A stretch of DNA of 64,000 bases from JAFAMS01 sp963715815 (GTDB lineage Bacteria; Vulcanimicrobiota; Vulcanimicrobiia; Vulcanimicrobiales; Vulcanimicrobiaceae), in the NCBI GenBank assembly GCA_963715815.1, contig OY970278.1, forward strand, positions 1,364,001 to 1,428,000, read 5' to 3'. Positions 1-8,751 of the stretch are shown here, one piece after another (within the stretch, counting starts at the first letter, position 1; the number at the start of each line of letters is the position of its first letter). The position numbers and the translations under genes were made by a program. Under the pieces are notes generated by a model. It was not told where the DNA came from. It ran no database searches and worked only from the letters and a program-made list of their open reading frames with translations.

Positions 1-635
1 CCGAGATCGATCGTCCGGTTATCGTCAAGCTGTACGGCGCACAAGGCGGTCGCGGCTACATGTTCTTGCGCGACGCACAAGACTTTGAAGAGCGAGCGAG
101 TGTCCTTGCGAAACGCAACTATATTTTGCAAGAATATATCATCGGCGTCCCGTTTTACATCCACTATTTCTTTTCGCCCTTGAGCGGGAAGCTCGAGATC
201 ATGTCGATGGACCGGCGCTACGAGACGAACGTCGACTCGATCGGACGTATTCCGTCCGCGGCGCAAGAGAGCATGGACATTCAACCCTCATACGTTGTGG
301 TTGGAAACTCGCCGCTCTCGCTACGCGAATCGATGCTTGCCGAGGCGTACCGGATGGGTGAGGACGTCGTGCGCGTGTCGCGCGAGATCTGTCCGCCGAA
401 AGGGCTCTTCGGTGCGTTCTGCATCGAGACGATCATCACGCCGGACGCGCAGTTCTACATCATGGAAATCTCGGCGCGCATCGTCGCCGGCACGAACCTC
501 TTCATCGACGGTTCGCCATATTCGTACTTGAACTACAGCGAGCCGATGTCGACGGGCCGTCGCATCGCGCGCGAGATCAAGAACGCGCTCTTGGGAAATG
601 CGCTGTCAGTCGTCTTAGACGACACCGTTGCATAG
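1..635 (+). CDS. purP: PurP-family formate-dependent AICAR ligase, 5'-truncated by window edge
   Basis: This is the C-terminal 210 residues of an ATP-grasp enzyme of the PurP family (5-formaminoimidazole-4-carboxamide ribonucleotide synthetase), which in archaea makes FAICAR from AICAR, formate and ATP. The frame is open to the window edge. The visible part starts in the ATP-grasp with VIVKLYGAQGGRGY, an intact glycine-rich loop, and ends with the conserved PurP block EISARIVAGTN followed by SPYSYLNYSEPMS and GRRIAREIK. The stop overlaps the start of a second purP-like gene by 8 bases, so the two are translationally coupled. The intact loop and canonical C-terminus suggest that this copy is the catalytic one. 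Family assignment is firm. The exact substrate in this bacterium is inferred. Confidence 0.85.
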   Translation, partial: EIDRPVIVKLYGAQGGRGYMFLRDAQDFEERASVLAKRNYILQEYIIGVPFYIHYFFSPLSGKLEIMSMDRRYETNVDSIGRIPSAAQESMDIQPSYVVVGNSPLSLRESMLAEAYRMGEDVVRVSREICPPKGLFGAFCIETIITPDAQFYIMEISARIVAGTNLFIDGSPYSYLNYSEPMSTGRRIAREIKNALLGNALSVVLDDTVA

Positions 636-1740
636 CTACGATCCTCAAAAACTAACGCTTTGCGCGATCGGCAGCCACTCCGCGCTGGAGGTGGCGTCCG
701 GTGCCCGCGCGCAGGGTTTGCGTAATCTGGTCGTGGTCGCAAAGGGCCGCGACCAAACCTACACGCGCCACTTCAAGCGCGTCGAAGGGACGCATCCGCG
801 CGGTTGCGTCGACGAAACGCTTGCGGTCGATACGTTCCCGCAAATCCTGGAAGATCGCGTGCAGGAGGCGATGCTGGAGCGCAACGTCATTTTCGTTCCG
901 AACCGTTCGTTCGAAGTCTATCTGCGCCAGAAATATTCGTACGATCAGATCGAAGCGGGAATGCGCGTGCCGTTTTTCGGCAGCCGGCGTCTTTTGCGCG
1001 CTGAAGAGCGCGATGAGCCCAAGAACCAGTACGCGATCATGGACGACGCCGGAATCCGCTATCCGCGCCGCTTCAAATCATCGCGCGAGATCGACCGTCT
1101 GGTCATGGTCAAGGCGCCGCACAAGAAGGTCAGCTTCGAGCGCGCATTCTTTCTGGTGCGCTCGCCGCAAGAATACGAACGCGAAGTCGAGCGCCTGGCA
1201 GCGGCCGAGATTCTCGACCCTGCGGCGCTCGAGAACGCGGTCATCGAGGAATATCTGCTCGGCCCAACCGTCAACTTAAATTTCTTTTACTCGCCGGTTT
1301 TTGGCGAGCTCGAGCTGATGGGGACGGACACGCGGCGGCAGACAAACGTCGACGGACTGCGCAACTTGCCGTTTACGCAAGCGCAAGCGCTCGCCGATAT
1401 TCCGCTGTCGATGGAAGAAGCCGGCCACATTGCTGCGACCTTGACGGAATCGATGCTCGAGCAAGCCTTCGATCTGGGAGAGCGGCTCGTCGTCACCGCT
1501 CGCAAGGTCGCGCCGCCGGGGATTATCGGGCCGTTCGCGCTCCAATGCGCGATCGTCGCCGGTCCTCCGAAAAGCTTTGTCGTTTACGACGTCTCACTGC
1601 GTATCCCAGGATCACCCGGGACGCGTTATACGCCGTATTCGTCGTACCGTTGGGGCCGCGACGTCTCCGTCGGAGAGCGCATCGCGATGGAGATCGTGAT
1701 GGCGCGTGACGCCGGGTCTCTCGAAAGTGTCCTTACTTAG
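628..1740 (+). CDS. purP: PurP-like paralogue with altered ATP-grasp loop
   Basis: This 370-residue protein has full PurP architecture. The N-terminal domain carries IGSHSALEVASGARAQG, which binds AICAR in archaeal relatives, and an ATP-grasp domain follows with GTDTRRQTNVDGL and SLRIPGSPGTRYTPYSSY. It starts at TTG 628, 8 bases inside the upstream purP copy. The glycine-rich loop of that neighbour (GAQGGRG) is here replaced by VKAPHKKVSFERAFF, so nucleotide binding may be altered or lost. Archaeal genomes often hold more than one PurP type, and this pairing resembles that. It could be a partner subunit, a specialised ligase or a regulatory paralogue. It ends 3' to 3' against the next gene with a few bases of overlap. 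Confidence 0.85.
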   Translation: MHSYDPQKLTLCAIGSHSALEVASGARAQGLRNLVVVAKGRDQTYTRHFKRVEGTHPRGCVDETLAVDTFPQILEDRVQEAMLERNVIFVPNRSFEVYLRQKYSYDQIEAGMRVPFFGSRRLLRAEERDEPKNQYAIMDDAGIRYPRRFKSSREIDRLVMVKAPHKKVSFERAFFLVRSPQEYEREVERLAAAEILDPAALENAVIEEYLLGPTVNLNFFYSPVFGELELMGTDTRRQTNVDGLRNLPFTQAQALADIPLSMEEAGHIAATLTESMLEQAFDLGERLVVTARKVAPPGIIGPFALQCAIVAGPPKSFVVYDVSLRIPGSPGTRYTPYSSYRWGRDVSVGERIAMEIVMARDAGSLESVLT

Positions 1741-2117
1741 CGAGTGATTTCGTGATCGAGCCAGATCGCGACGCGCCGGGCGCACGCGGCGCCGCGCTCG
1801 GTCGGGACCTTCGCGTAGACGGCACGGAGCGCGTTCAGGGACCTCGTGATCCACGGATCGCGCGGATAACGGCGCTGCCAATCGCGTATGGCGTCTTCCG
1901 TAAGCGCGAGACCATCGATGACTGCCATTGAATCGGCACCTTGATCCAAATGAAGGCCGGCATCCTTGATCGTGTTGGAGATGCCGAGAATGCTCATCTT
2001 CATTCGGCCGAAATACTCGTCGGCCGGAGCAAGATCCGAAAAATGCTGCTGGGCGGCGACCGGCGTGCTTGCGAGAAGCACGAACAATACGCCAAGAAAA
2101 CCGCTGCGTGTATGCAC
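1737..2117 (-). CDS. Secreted hypothetical protein
   Basis: A 126-residue protein of unknown function. It has a signal peptide (hydrophobic FLGVLFVLLAS, cleavage near PVAAQ) and a mature part rich in charged residues, with YFGRMKMSILGISNTIKDAG and a C-terminal RYPRDPWITRSLNAL segment. I chose GTG 2117 because AAGGGAG lies nine bases upstream of it; a TTG at 2126 would leave almost no spacing. The gene converges on the second purP gene, with the stops overlapping. I do not recognise the family. It may be a small periplasmic helical protein. Confidence 0.6.
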   Translation of the reverse strand: MHTRSGFLGVLFVLLASTPVAAQQHFSDLAPADEYFGRMKMSILGISNTIKDAGLHLDQGADSMAVIDGLALTEDAIRDWQRRYPRDPWITRSLNALRAVYAKVPTERGAACARRVAIWLDHEITR

Positions 2118-2273
2118 GGGCGCCAACTCCCTTTAGACCACTTGATTATGACGGCGTTCCGAGCATCTCGTAATGAGAATAGCCTAAGAATTCCCGGCAC
2201 AAGTGTTTAGTTGACGTTAGGATTGTGGCGGGCAGGCGCGAGGATGACGCAGCCGGACCCCTAAATCGTCCTC

Positions 2274-3836
2274 GTGGCCGTGGGAACTCTTACGAAGCCG
2301 GCGACGGTCGTGATCGTCGACTTCGGTGCGCAGTATGCGCAGCTGATCGCGCGTCGTGTCCGAGAAGCCAACGTTTATTCCGAGATCGTCCCCTTCGACA
2401 CGCCGTGGGAAGAGATCCAGCGCCGCAACCCGGCGGCGATCATTCTGAGCGGCGGTCCGGAGAGCACGCTTGGTCCCGATGCCCTCGGCATCGACAAGAA
2501 GATTTGGGCGAGCGGGCTGCCGATTCTCGGCATCTGCTACGGCCTGCAATTGATGGCGCGTGACCTGGGCGGCAAGCTCGAGCCGCTCGCGCATCGCGAG
2601 TACGGTCCGGCGATGCTCGTCGTCGATGCGGGCGAATCACCGCTGCTTGGCGCCGTGCCGAGCGAGTCGCGCGTGTGGATGTCGCATGGGGACAGCGTCA
2701 CCGAAGTTCCGGCCGGCTTCCGCCCGCTTGCACACACTGCGCGCTGTGCCGTTGCGGCGATAGGCGACGAGCGACGGCGGATGTACGCCGTGCAATTTCA
2801 CCCGGAAGTCTTTCATACGGACGCAGGAAAGACGGTCTTCCAGAACTTCCTGCACGAGATCGCGCGCATTCCGCCCGACTGGAAGATGGAATCGTTCGTC
2901 GAGCGTTCCGTCGCCGAGATTCGTGAGAAAGTGGGTAACGCCCAGGTCATTTGCGCGCTTTCCGGCGGCGTCGATTCGGCAGTAGCTGCGACGCTGGTTG
3001 CGAAGGCGATCGGAAAGCAGCTGACATGCGTGTTCGTCGACCATGGTTTGCTGCGCAAGAACGAGGCGCGCGATGTCGTCGCCGCATTTCGGGATGTCTT
3101 GCACCTCAACGTGATTCATGTCGACGCTTCGGAGCGGTTCATCGCCCGTCTGCGCGATATCGTCGATCCCGAAGAAAAGCGCATTCGTATCGGTCACGAG
3201 TTCATCGCCATTTTCGAAGAAGAAGCCAAGAAGATTCCCGGCGTCAAGTACCTCGTGCAAGGGACGCTCTATCCCGATGTGATCGAATCAAAAACTCCGC
3301 TATCGAAGGCCGGTCACAAGATCAAGTCCCATCACAACGTGGGCGGATTGCCCGAGCGGATGGAGCTCGAATTAATCGAGCCGTTGCGACTGCTGTTCAA
3401 AGATGAAGTGCGGGCGGTCGGACGGGTACTCGGTTTGCCGGCGCCAATCGTCGAGCGACAACCTTTCCCAGGTCCCGGGCTCGCAGTTCGCGTCCTGGGT
3501 GCGATCGACCGAGAACGTCTCGACGTCGTGCGTGCAGCCGATTTCATCGTGACGACCGAAATCGAAAGCGCGACGCTCGACCCGAAGCCATGGCAATATT
3601 TCGCCGTGCTTACCCCGCTGCGCAGCGTGGGAGTCATGGGTGACGGCCGCACCTACGCGAATCTCGTCGCGGTACGCGCTATCGTCAGCGAAGATGGGAT
3701 GACCGCCGATTGGGCGCGCTTGCCGCACGAGCTGTTAGAACGAATCAGCTCGCGCATCGTCAACGAAGTCCCGGGCGTGAACCGCGTCGCTTACGATATC
3801 ACTTCGAAGCCGCCTGCGACCGTGGAGTGGGAGTAA
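2274..3836 (+). CDS. guaA: GMP synthase (glutamine-hydrolysing)
   Basis: This cytosolic enzyme converts XMP to GMP using ATP and glutamine. The 520 residues give the usual order: a class I amidotransferase domain with nucleophile Cys88 in GICYGLQLM and His176 in FHPEVFHT, an ATP pyrophosphatase domain with the PP-loop SGGVDSA at about residue 230, and a dimerisation domain ending in VNRVAYDITSKPPATVEWE, typical of GuaA. The GTG start at 2274 matches the family N-terminus closely. It stands alone transcriptionally, about 150 bases after the purP pair, and is followed by a 120-base leader to purD. Nothing looks damaged. Confidence 0.97.
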   Translation: MAVGTLTKPATVVIVDFGAQYAQLIARRVREANVYSEIVPFDTPWEEIQRRNPAAIILSGGPESTLGPDALGIDKKIWASGLPILGICYGLQLMARDLGGKLEPLAHREYGPAMLVVDAGESPLLGAVPSESRVWMSHGDSVTEVPAGFRPLAHTARCAVAAIGDERRRMYAVQFHPEVFHTDAGKTVFQNFLHEIARIPPDWKMESFVERSVAEIREKVGNAQVICALSGGVDSAVAATLVAKAIGKQLTCVFVDHGLLRKNEARDVVAAFRDVLHLNVIHVDASERFIARLRDIVDPEEKRIRIGHEFIAIFEEEAKKIPGVKYLVQGTLYPDVIESKTPLSKAGHKIKSHHNVGGLPERMELELIEPLRLLFKDEVRAVGRVLGLPAPIVERQPFPGPGLAVRVLGAIDRERLDVVRAADFIVTTEIESATLDPKPWQYFAVLTPLRSVGVMGDGRTYANLVAVRAIVSEDGMTADWARLPHELLERISSRIVNEVPGVNRVAYDITSKPPATVEWE

Positions 3837-3905
3837 CGTTGTTGCGAGGCCGGCGCAAAAATGTTGAAAGTGATGCGATGGTGATGGGCCGAGCGCATTT
3901 GGGGG

Positions 3906-3925
3906 CCCCATGCGTTAGCATGGGG
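3906..3925. promoter_or_regulatory. Perfect hairpin in the guaA-purD gap
   Basis: CCCCATGC and GCATGGGG form a perfect 8-bp stem around the loop GTTA, 33 bases before the purD start. Neither strand has a T-run after it, so it is a weak intrinsic terminator. It could act as an RNA structure in the purD leader or a guaA 3' end. The role is inferred. Confidence 0.4.
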
Positions 3926-3957
3926 GGCGCGCAGCCTGGGGCGGAGCGCCTTTCAAC

Positions 3958-5238
3958 ATGGGAGTAAGAGTTCTCGTCGTCGGCGGTGGTGGACGCGAGG
4001 ACGCACTTTCATGGGCACTTTCACGCTCGCCGTCGATTGAAACGGTCTTCGCTGCACCGGGAAACGCCGGCACTGCAACGCGCGGCGAAAATTGGGATAT
4101 CGTCGCTACCGATGGGAAAGCGCTCGCAAGCAAAGCACGCGACGAACGCATTGAGCTTGCAGTGCTTGGGCCGGAAAGCGCCATCGCCGCCGGCGTCGGG
4201 GATCGTTTGCGCGAAGCCGGCATCGCGGTCTTCGGCCCGAGCCGTTCGGCCGGGAGGCTCGAGTCGAGCAAGATTTTTGCGAAGCGCTTCTTAGAGCGCC
4301 ACAAGATCCCGACCGGGCGTGCGCGCGTTGCGCATTCGTTGCCGCAAGCATTGACCATTATCGACGAGTGGCCGGACGTCGAGATCGTCATCAAAGCTGA
4401 CGGACTAGCGGCGGGTAAAGGCGTGGTCGTTGCGCCCGACGTCAAAGATGCAAGTGCCGTCGTTGCGGATTGGTTCGCTAACGCCGGCGTACCCGGCGGC
4501 GGAACGGACATTTTGCTCGAGGAGCGTCTCGAAGGGCGCGAGGTCTCGGTCTTCGCGATTTGTGACGGTCGCGCGATGCTGCCATTTGCCGCGGCCTGCG
4601 ATTACAAGCGCGCCCTGGACGGTGACCACGGCCCGAATACCGGAGGCATGGGCGCATATTCACCACCGGCGGGATTCCCCGGCGACTACATCGATATCGC
4701 ACGGCACGAAATCATCGGTCCTGTGCTGGACGGTTTGCGTAAAGACGGCGAAGAGTATGTCGGCGTCCTGTACTTCGGCTTGATGTGGACGGCAGATGGG
4801 CCGAAAGTGTTGGAATTCAACGCACGTTTCGGCGATCCCGAAACGCAAGCATTGATTCCGCGATTGCAAGGCGATTTCGTCCGCCTGCTACACAGCGCCG
4901 CAACCGGCGCTCTCGAAGCCGACGCCGCACGCATCGCCGGTGATTCATGCGTGTGCGTAACGCTCGTGACCGAAGACTATCCGCTCGTGAGCAAATCCGC
5001 AACCGGTCTTCCGGTGAACCTCGATATCCCATCGAGCGCGCTCGCGTTCTGGGGAACATCGCAAAAGGTAGACGGAGTCGTCAATGTCGGCGGCGGTCGC
5101 GTACTGACAATCGCGGAAACCGGTCAAAATATCGGCGAAGCACGGACGCGCGCCTACGTTGCGGCAGAGCGGGTCAAGAAGCAGCTCGCGCCGGTCGTAC
5201 GCCTCAGCTACCGTACCGATATCGCAAAGGGTCTCTAG
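3958..5238 (+). CDS. purD: Phosphoribosylamine-glycine ligase
   Basis: The second step of purine synthesis: joins phosphoribosylamine and glycine with ATP to give GAR. The 426 residues match the normal PurD length. The N-terminal VLVVGGGGREDALSWAL is the classic PurD start. The ATP-grasp follows with IKADGLAAGKGVVV, the metal-binding LEFNARFGDPETQ at about residue 285, and GPNTGGMGAYSPP. It starts at ATG 3958 after a leader containing a short hairpin. It lies in the purine island between guaA and purF but is probably transcribed from its own leader. All key motifs are intact. Confidence 0.97.
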   Translation: MGVRVLVVGGGGREDALSWALSRSPSIETVFAAPGNAGTATRGENWDIVATDGKALASKARDERIELAVLGPESAIAAGVGDRLREAGIAVFGPSRSAGRLESSKIFAKRFLERHKIPTGRARVAHSLPQALTIIDEWPDVEIVIKADGLAAGKGVVVAPDVKDASAVVADWFANAGVPGGGTDILLEERLEGREVSVFAICDGRAMLPFAAACDYKRALDGDHGPNTGGMGAYSPPAGFPGDYIDIARHEIIGPVLDGLRKDGEEYVGVLYFGLMWTADGPKVLEFNARFGDPETQALIPRLQGDFVRLLHSAATGALEADAARIAGDSCVCVTLVTEDYPLVSKSATGLPVNLDIPSSALAFWGTSQKVDGVVNVGGGRVLTIAETGQNIGEARTRAYVAAERVKKQLAPVVRLSYRTDIAKGL

Positions 5239-5239
5239 T

Positions 5240-5593
5240 CTACTCGCCTTCGCGAAGGATCTTCGCGGCGCGTCCCGCTGCAATACGAATCTGCGGCCAG
5301 CGCGAGTCTTGCAGGATCGCTTCGTCGTTTTCGCCACTCGGATGATCTTCGAGGAGCTTGTCGATGATCGTAACGGCGTTGACCAGCGCGTGGTGCTCTT
5401 TACTCGTCAAGCCGGACTCCCGCTGCGGAAGTGCTAGGAGGCTGCGAACGTCACCGGTGTCATACAAATCTGCAATCAGATCATTGAAGCTCTGTGCGAC
5501 TTGCGAGGGGATATGGCGGACCCACGTGTCATACTGAAATCGAACGTCAGCGAGAAGCTCGAGTGCATTGATGATTTCTGATCGACGCTGCAA
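5240..5593 (-). CDS. Small conserved hypothetical, possibly SCO4402-like
   Basis: A 117-residue soluble protein. It begins QRRSEIINALELLADVRFQ and is mostly helical, with no signal peptide or membrane segment. The N-terminal pattern recalls small actinobacterial SCO4402-type proteins, but only weakly, so I give no function. The best start is TTG 5593, with no clear ribosome site. Its stop lies one base past the purD stop (convergent). It may sit between purD and the ArsR-type gene as an independent unit. Confidence 0.5.
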   Translation of the reverse strand: MQRRSEIINALELLADVRFQYDTWVRHIPSQVAQSFNDLIADLYDTGDVRSLLALPQRESGLTSKEHHALVNAVTIIDKLLEDHPSGENDEAILQDSRWPQIRIAAGRAAKILREGE

Positions 5594-5678
5594 CGCTTAA
5601 GTGTCACCCGTGACTAAAACGCCCAAGGTATAAGCCGTGGGGGAAAATGAGGGAGGTACGCCTGGTATTTACCGGGTA

Positions 5679-5690
5679 ATATAGTAATAT
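5679..5690. promoter_or_regulatory. AT-rich dyad upstream of the ArsR-family gene
   Basis: ATAT-AGTA-ATAT lies 8 to 19 bases before the ArsR-like start in an AT-rich patch that stands out from its GC-rich surroundings. ArsR proteins usually bind such imperfect dyads over their own promoters. Autoregulation is inferred. No clear ribosome binding site separates it from the start. Confidence 0.3.
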
Positions 5691-5697
5691 CACAATA

Positions 5698-6030
5698 ATG
5701 CGATATTCCTTCCAAGCGGAGTTTTTCAAAGCTCTTTCTCACCCGCTCCGCATACGCGTGCTGGAAGCGCTCCGGCAAGGACCGGTGAGCGTGAATGAAC
5801 TACGCGAGCGATTGGGAGTCGAGCAGTCTACACTCTCGCAACAATTGGCAGTACTGCGTTCGCGGCGATTGGTTGTGACGCAGCGGAGCGGAACGACGAT
5901 TCGTTATCAGATCAGCGATCCGGCGATTTGGCGTTTGCTCGACTCTTCACGCGAGATTTTCGAGAATCAGCTGGTGACGGTCCAAACCGAAATCGAAGAC
6001 CTGCGGCAAGCCTCGCGTCAGGCGGGCTGA
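5698..6030 (+). CDS. ArsR-family winged-helix transcriptional regulator
   Basis: A 110-residue DNA-binding protein with an ArsR-type winged helix across residues 5-80. FFKALSHPLRIRVLEAL opens helix 1, VNELRERLGVEQSTLSQQLA is the recognition region, and RSGTTIRYQI the wing. No cysteine pair for arsenic or cadmium is visible, so it is unlikely to be a metal sensor of the classic type. A dyad just upstream may be its operator. It has no co-directional partner: the next gene converges, with stops overlapping by 13 bases. The target is therefore unknown. Confidence 0.85.
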   Translation: MRYSFQAEFFKALSHPLRIRVLEALRQGPVSVNELRERLGVEQSTLSQQLAVLRSRRLVVTQRSGTTIRYQISDPAIWRLLDSSREIFENQLVTVQTEIEDLRQASRQAG

Positions 6031-6662
6031 TCTCCGAGCGTCGCGATCAAATGATCGTGCGCCGTTAAACCGATTGGTCCCGGCGCGTCGCGGTGCGGCT
6101 TGCCGTCGCTATTGAAGACGAGTGTGATCGCGCCGCGTGTGTCGATTGGTTGCGGCGTGTGCACTTCGAGCTTGGCAGATCCCCCAGCATCGGATGTGAA
6201 CGTGCTGGTCCGACCCGTTCCATCGAGCGGAACGAGTGTCAAGCCCGACGCGCCGACCACGTGTTTGAAGAGTGAATACGCTCCGAACACGACGAGATTT
6301 TCGAACGAAAGAGCGATGCGCTGCGCGCCGTCGCCAAGATCGATAATCGATCCCGTCCCGTTCGCGCCGATCCAACGCTTGCTGGTGAAGCCCATCCGCA
6401 CGCCCTCTGCAGTGTAGAGCGGCGAGTCCGGTTCCTCGAGCTTGAGAGCACGCAAGCCGGCGATGTGCTCGATGTTTTGGAGCCCGATCCCGCCGACAAG
6501 GACGCTTGGGTCAGAGACGAAGACCTGCGGGTCGATGGCTGGGACGATCTGCAGCCGGTTCGAGTAATAGCTTGCATAGAGTTCGAAGTGAAGGGGCACT
6601 CCAGGCGCCCCGGGCGCGGCCGCAGCAGCGGCTACCCCGGCCAGAAACTCCCCGCGAGTCAT
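6018..6662 (-). CDS. Secreted hypothetical protein
   Basis: A 214-residue protein beginning MTRGEFLAGVAAAAAAPG, an exported N-terminus with a short alanine-rich core. The rest is beta-rich and has no motif I know. It mentions several aspartate/glycine turns (IIDLGDGAQR, LVPLDGTGRTSTF) of the kind found in extracytoplasmic aspartyl-protease-like or beta-barrel folds; this is only an impression. GGCGG immediately precedes the ATG. It converges on the ArsR gene and is divergent from the BI-1 family gene 43 bases away. Confidence 0.55.
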   Translation of the reverse strand: MTRGEFLAGVAAAAAAPGAPGVPLHFELYASYYSNRLQIVPAIDPQVFVSDPSVLVGGIGLQNIEHIAGLRALKLEEPDSPLYTAEGVRMGFTSKRWIGANGTGSIIDLGDGAQRIALSFENLVVFGAYSLFKHVVGASGLTLVPLDGTGRTSTFTSDAGGSAKLEVHTPQPIDTRGAITLVFNSDGKPHRDAPGPIGLTAHDHLIATLGDQPA

Positions 6663-6705
6663 CCGCCGTAACCCCCGAGAAAGCGCACGGGTACAAAGGA
6701 GCGAG

Positions 6706-7377
6706 ATGTATCTACAGCCGCAGCAGAAACGTCCGTCATATCAGCCGCCGGGTTTGGCAGTCTCGACCGCAGGCCTTCTTGGCCAGGTCCTCGGGATCAC
6801 CGGCGTCGGCTTCATCTTTACGGCAATCGGCGCATTCATGTTCCGCGGCGTTTCGCCGACCGTTGGCTTCGTCGCGATGATTGCCGGCTTCGTGCTGCTC
6901 TTCGTCATGAATGCGGCACGGCGGAATCAAGGGACCGCGCTGATCCTGTTCTACGTGTTCACGTTCTTGTGGGGCATCGGCATCGCGCCGACGATCACGC
7001 GCTACGTAACGACGATCGGGCCGGACGTCGTATTCGATGCGGCCGCGACGACGGCGCTGGGCATGACGTGTCTGGGACTGATCGCGTACACGTTTAGCTT
7101 CGATTGGCGCCGACTGTCATCGTTTGCCTTCGGCGCGTTGATCGCGCTCGTGCTCGTCGGGCTCATCTCAATTTTCTTCCACTTTATCCAGCCGGCGACG
7201 TACGATTGGCTGGTGCTCGGCGTCTTTACGCTGCTCACGCTCGTCGACTTCGCACGAATTCGTGCCGGAGGAAGCGGTGCGACGGCGGTCGATCTCGCCA
7301 TCTCGATCTATCTCGATGCGATCAACATTTTCTTGGCCCTGCTCGAGCTCATGGGCATGCGCCGGAGCCGCGACTAG
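6706..7377 (+). CDS. Bax inhibitor-1 (YccA/YbhL) family membrane protein
   Basis: An inner-membrane protein of 223 residues with about seven hydrophobic segments. The C-terminal signature DLAISIYLDAINIFLALLELM is typical of the BI-1 family, as is the aspartate in LTLVDFARIRAG. Family members have been linked to calcium leak and membrane-protease regulation, but the role here is unknown. The N-terminus is short and hydrophilic (QPQQKRPSYQPPG). It starts at an ATG preceded by AAAGGAGCGAG, a good ribosome site. purF begins 15 bases downstream, so the two may share a transcript. Confidence 0.9.
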   Translation: MYLQPQQKRPSYQPPGLAVSTAGLLGQVLGITGVGFIFTAIGAFMFRGVSPTVGFVAMIAGFVLLFVMNAARRNQGTALILFYVFTFLWGIGIAPTITRYVTTIGPDVVFDAAATTALGMTCLGLIAYTFSFDWRRLSSFAFGALIALVLVGLISIFFHFIQPATYDWLVLGVFTLLTLVDFARIRAGGSGATAVDLAISIYLDAINIFLALLELMGMRRSRD

Positions 7378-7392
7378 CGAAGGCTAGAACTC

Positions 7393-8751
7393 ATGTGTGG
7401 CGTGGTAGGCGTCTTCGCACCAGGGCGAGACGCAGCTCGGCTCGCCTACTTTGCGCTGTACGCCTTGCAGCACCGCGGCCAGGAATCTGCGGGAATCGCC
7501 GTCTCCGACGGCGGCAAAATGCTCTCGCACAACTCGATGGGGCTCGTCGGCGCGATCTTCGATGAAGGCATTCTTGCCAAGCTGACCGGCTATTTGGCGG
7601 TCGGGCATACGCGCTACTCAACCAGCGGTGGATCGATCGTCGTCAACGCGCAACCGCTCCTCGAGCAAAGCACGATCGGCGAATTTGTCTTCGCGCACAA
7701 CGGCAATCTCACCAACGATGACGAGCTGCGCTCACAGCTTTCGCCGGAATTGACGCTTGTTGCAACCAGTGACTCCGAAGTCTTCGCAAAGTCGATCGTA
7801 GACGGCGACAAGGCGTCGATGGTGGACCGCATCGCGGATGTTATGTCTCGCGCCGACGGCGCGTATTCTTGCGTTATCGGTACCGAGCGCGAGCTCTTCG
7901 GTTTTCGCGATGCTTGGGGAATTCGTCCGCTTTGCCTCGGTAAATTCGAGGAAGGCGGCTACGTTATCGCTTCGGAAACGTGCGCGCTGGCTACGGTCGG
8001 CGCGATTTTTATGCGCGAGATCGAGCCGGGCGAGATCGTACACATCGATGCAGACGGTGGATTGCATTCACACATGACATCGAGGAACCAGCCGCCGGCG
8101 CTCTGCGTGTTCGAATATATTTACTTCGCGCGTCCGGATTCGAAGCTGGAAAACCGCTCGATCTACAAAGCGCGTCACGAGCTCGGCCGCCAGCTTGCAC
8201 GCGAACATCCCGCCGATGCCGACGTCGTTATGGCCGTTCCGGACAGCGCGATTCCGGGCGGTATCGGGTATGCGACCGAGGCCAAGCTGCCGTATGTCGA
8301 GGGCTTGATCAAGAATCGCTATATCGGACGCACGTTCATTGCGCCGGATCAAAGTATGCGCAGTCAAGGCGTAGCGCTCAAGTTCAATCCGATCCTGGAG
8401 AATTTGAAAGGCCAGCGTGTCGTCGTAGTCGACGATTCGATCGTGCGCGCCACGACGACGCCGCGGATCGTCAAGTTGCTGCGGGATGCGGGTGCAACCG
8501 AAGTGCACGTGCGCGTGACGTCGCCGCCGATTATCAATCCATGCTATCTGGGCGTCGACATGGCGACGCACGAGGAGTTGATCGCAGCAAATCTGACCGT
8601 CGAGCAGATCCGCGAGAAGATCGGCGCGGACTCATTATGCTATCTCAGCATTGAAGGACTAATCGCCGCTACGGGCCGCGGCGCAGATGAATTGTGCCTC
8701 GGTTGTCTGAACGGGAAGTATCCGCGGATTCCTGAACTGACCGCGGTATGA
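7393..8751 (+). CDS. purF: Amidophosphoribosyltransferase, iron-sulfur type
   Basis: The first committed enzyme of purine synthesis: makes phosphoribosylamine from PRPP and glutamine. It starts MCGVVGVF, so Cys2 becomes the N-terminal nucleophile after Met removal and there is no long propeptide. The Ntn glutaminase domain is followed by a phosphoribosyltransferase domain with the PRPP loop VVVVDDSIVRATT. Cysteines 238, 384, 435 and 438 fit the four 4Fe-4S ligands of the Bacillus-type enzyme, which implies oxygen sensitivity. The 452 residues are the usual length. The stop overlaps the next start by four bases. Confidence 0.97.
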   Translation: MCGVVGVFAPGRDAARLAYFALYALQHRGQESAGIAVSDGGKMLSHNSMGLVGAIFDEGILAKLTGYLAVGHTRYSTSGGSIVVNAQPLLEQSTIGEFVFAHNGNLTNDDELRSQLSPELTLVATSDSEVFAKSIVDGDKASMVDRIADVMSRADGAYSCVIGTERELFGFRDAWGIRPLCLGKFEEGGYVIASETCALATVGAIFMREIEPGEIVHIDADGGLHSHMTSRNQPPALCVFEYIYFARPDSKLENRSIYKARHELGRQLAREHPADADVVMAVPDSAIPGGIGYATEAKLPYVEGLIKNRYIGRTFIAPDQSMRSQGVALKFNPILENLKGQRVVVVDDSIVRATTTPRIVKLLRDAGATEVHVRVTSPPIINPCYLGVDMATHEELIAANLTVEQIREKIGADSLCYLSIEGLIAATGRGADELCLGCLNGKYPRIPELTAV

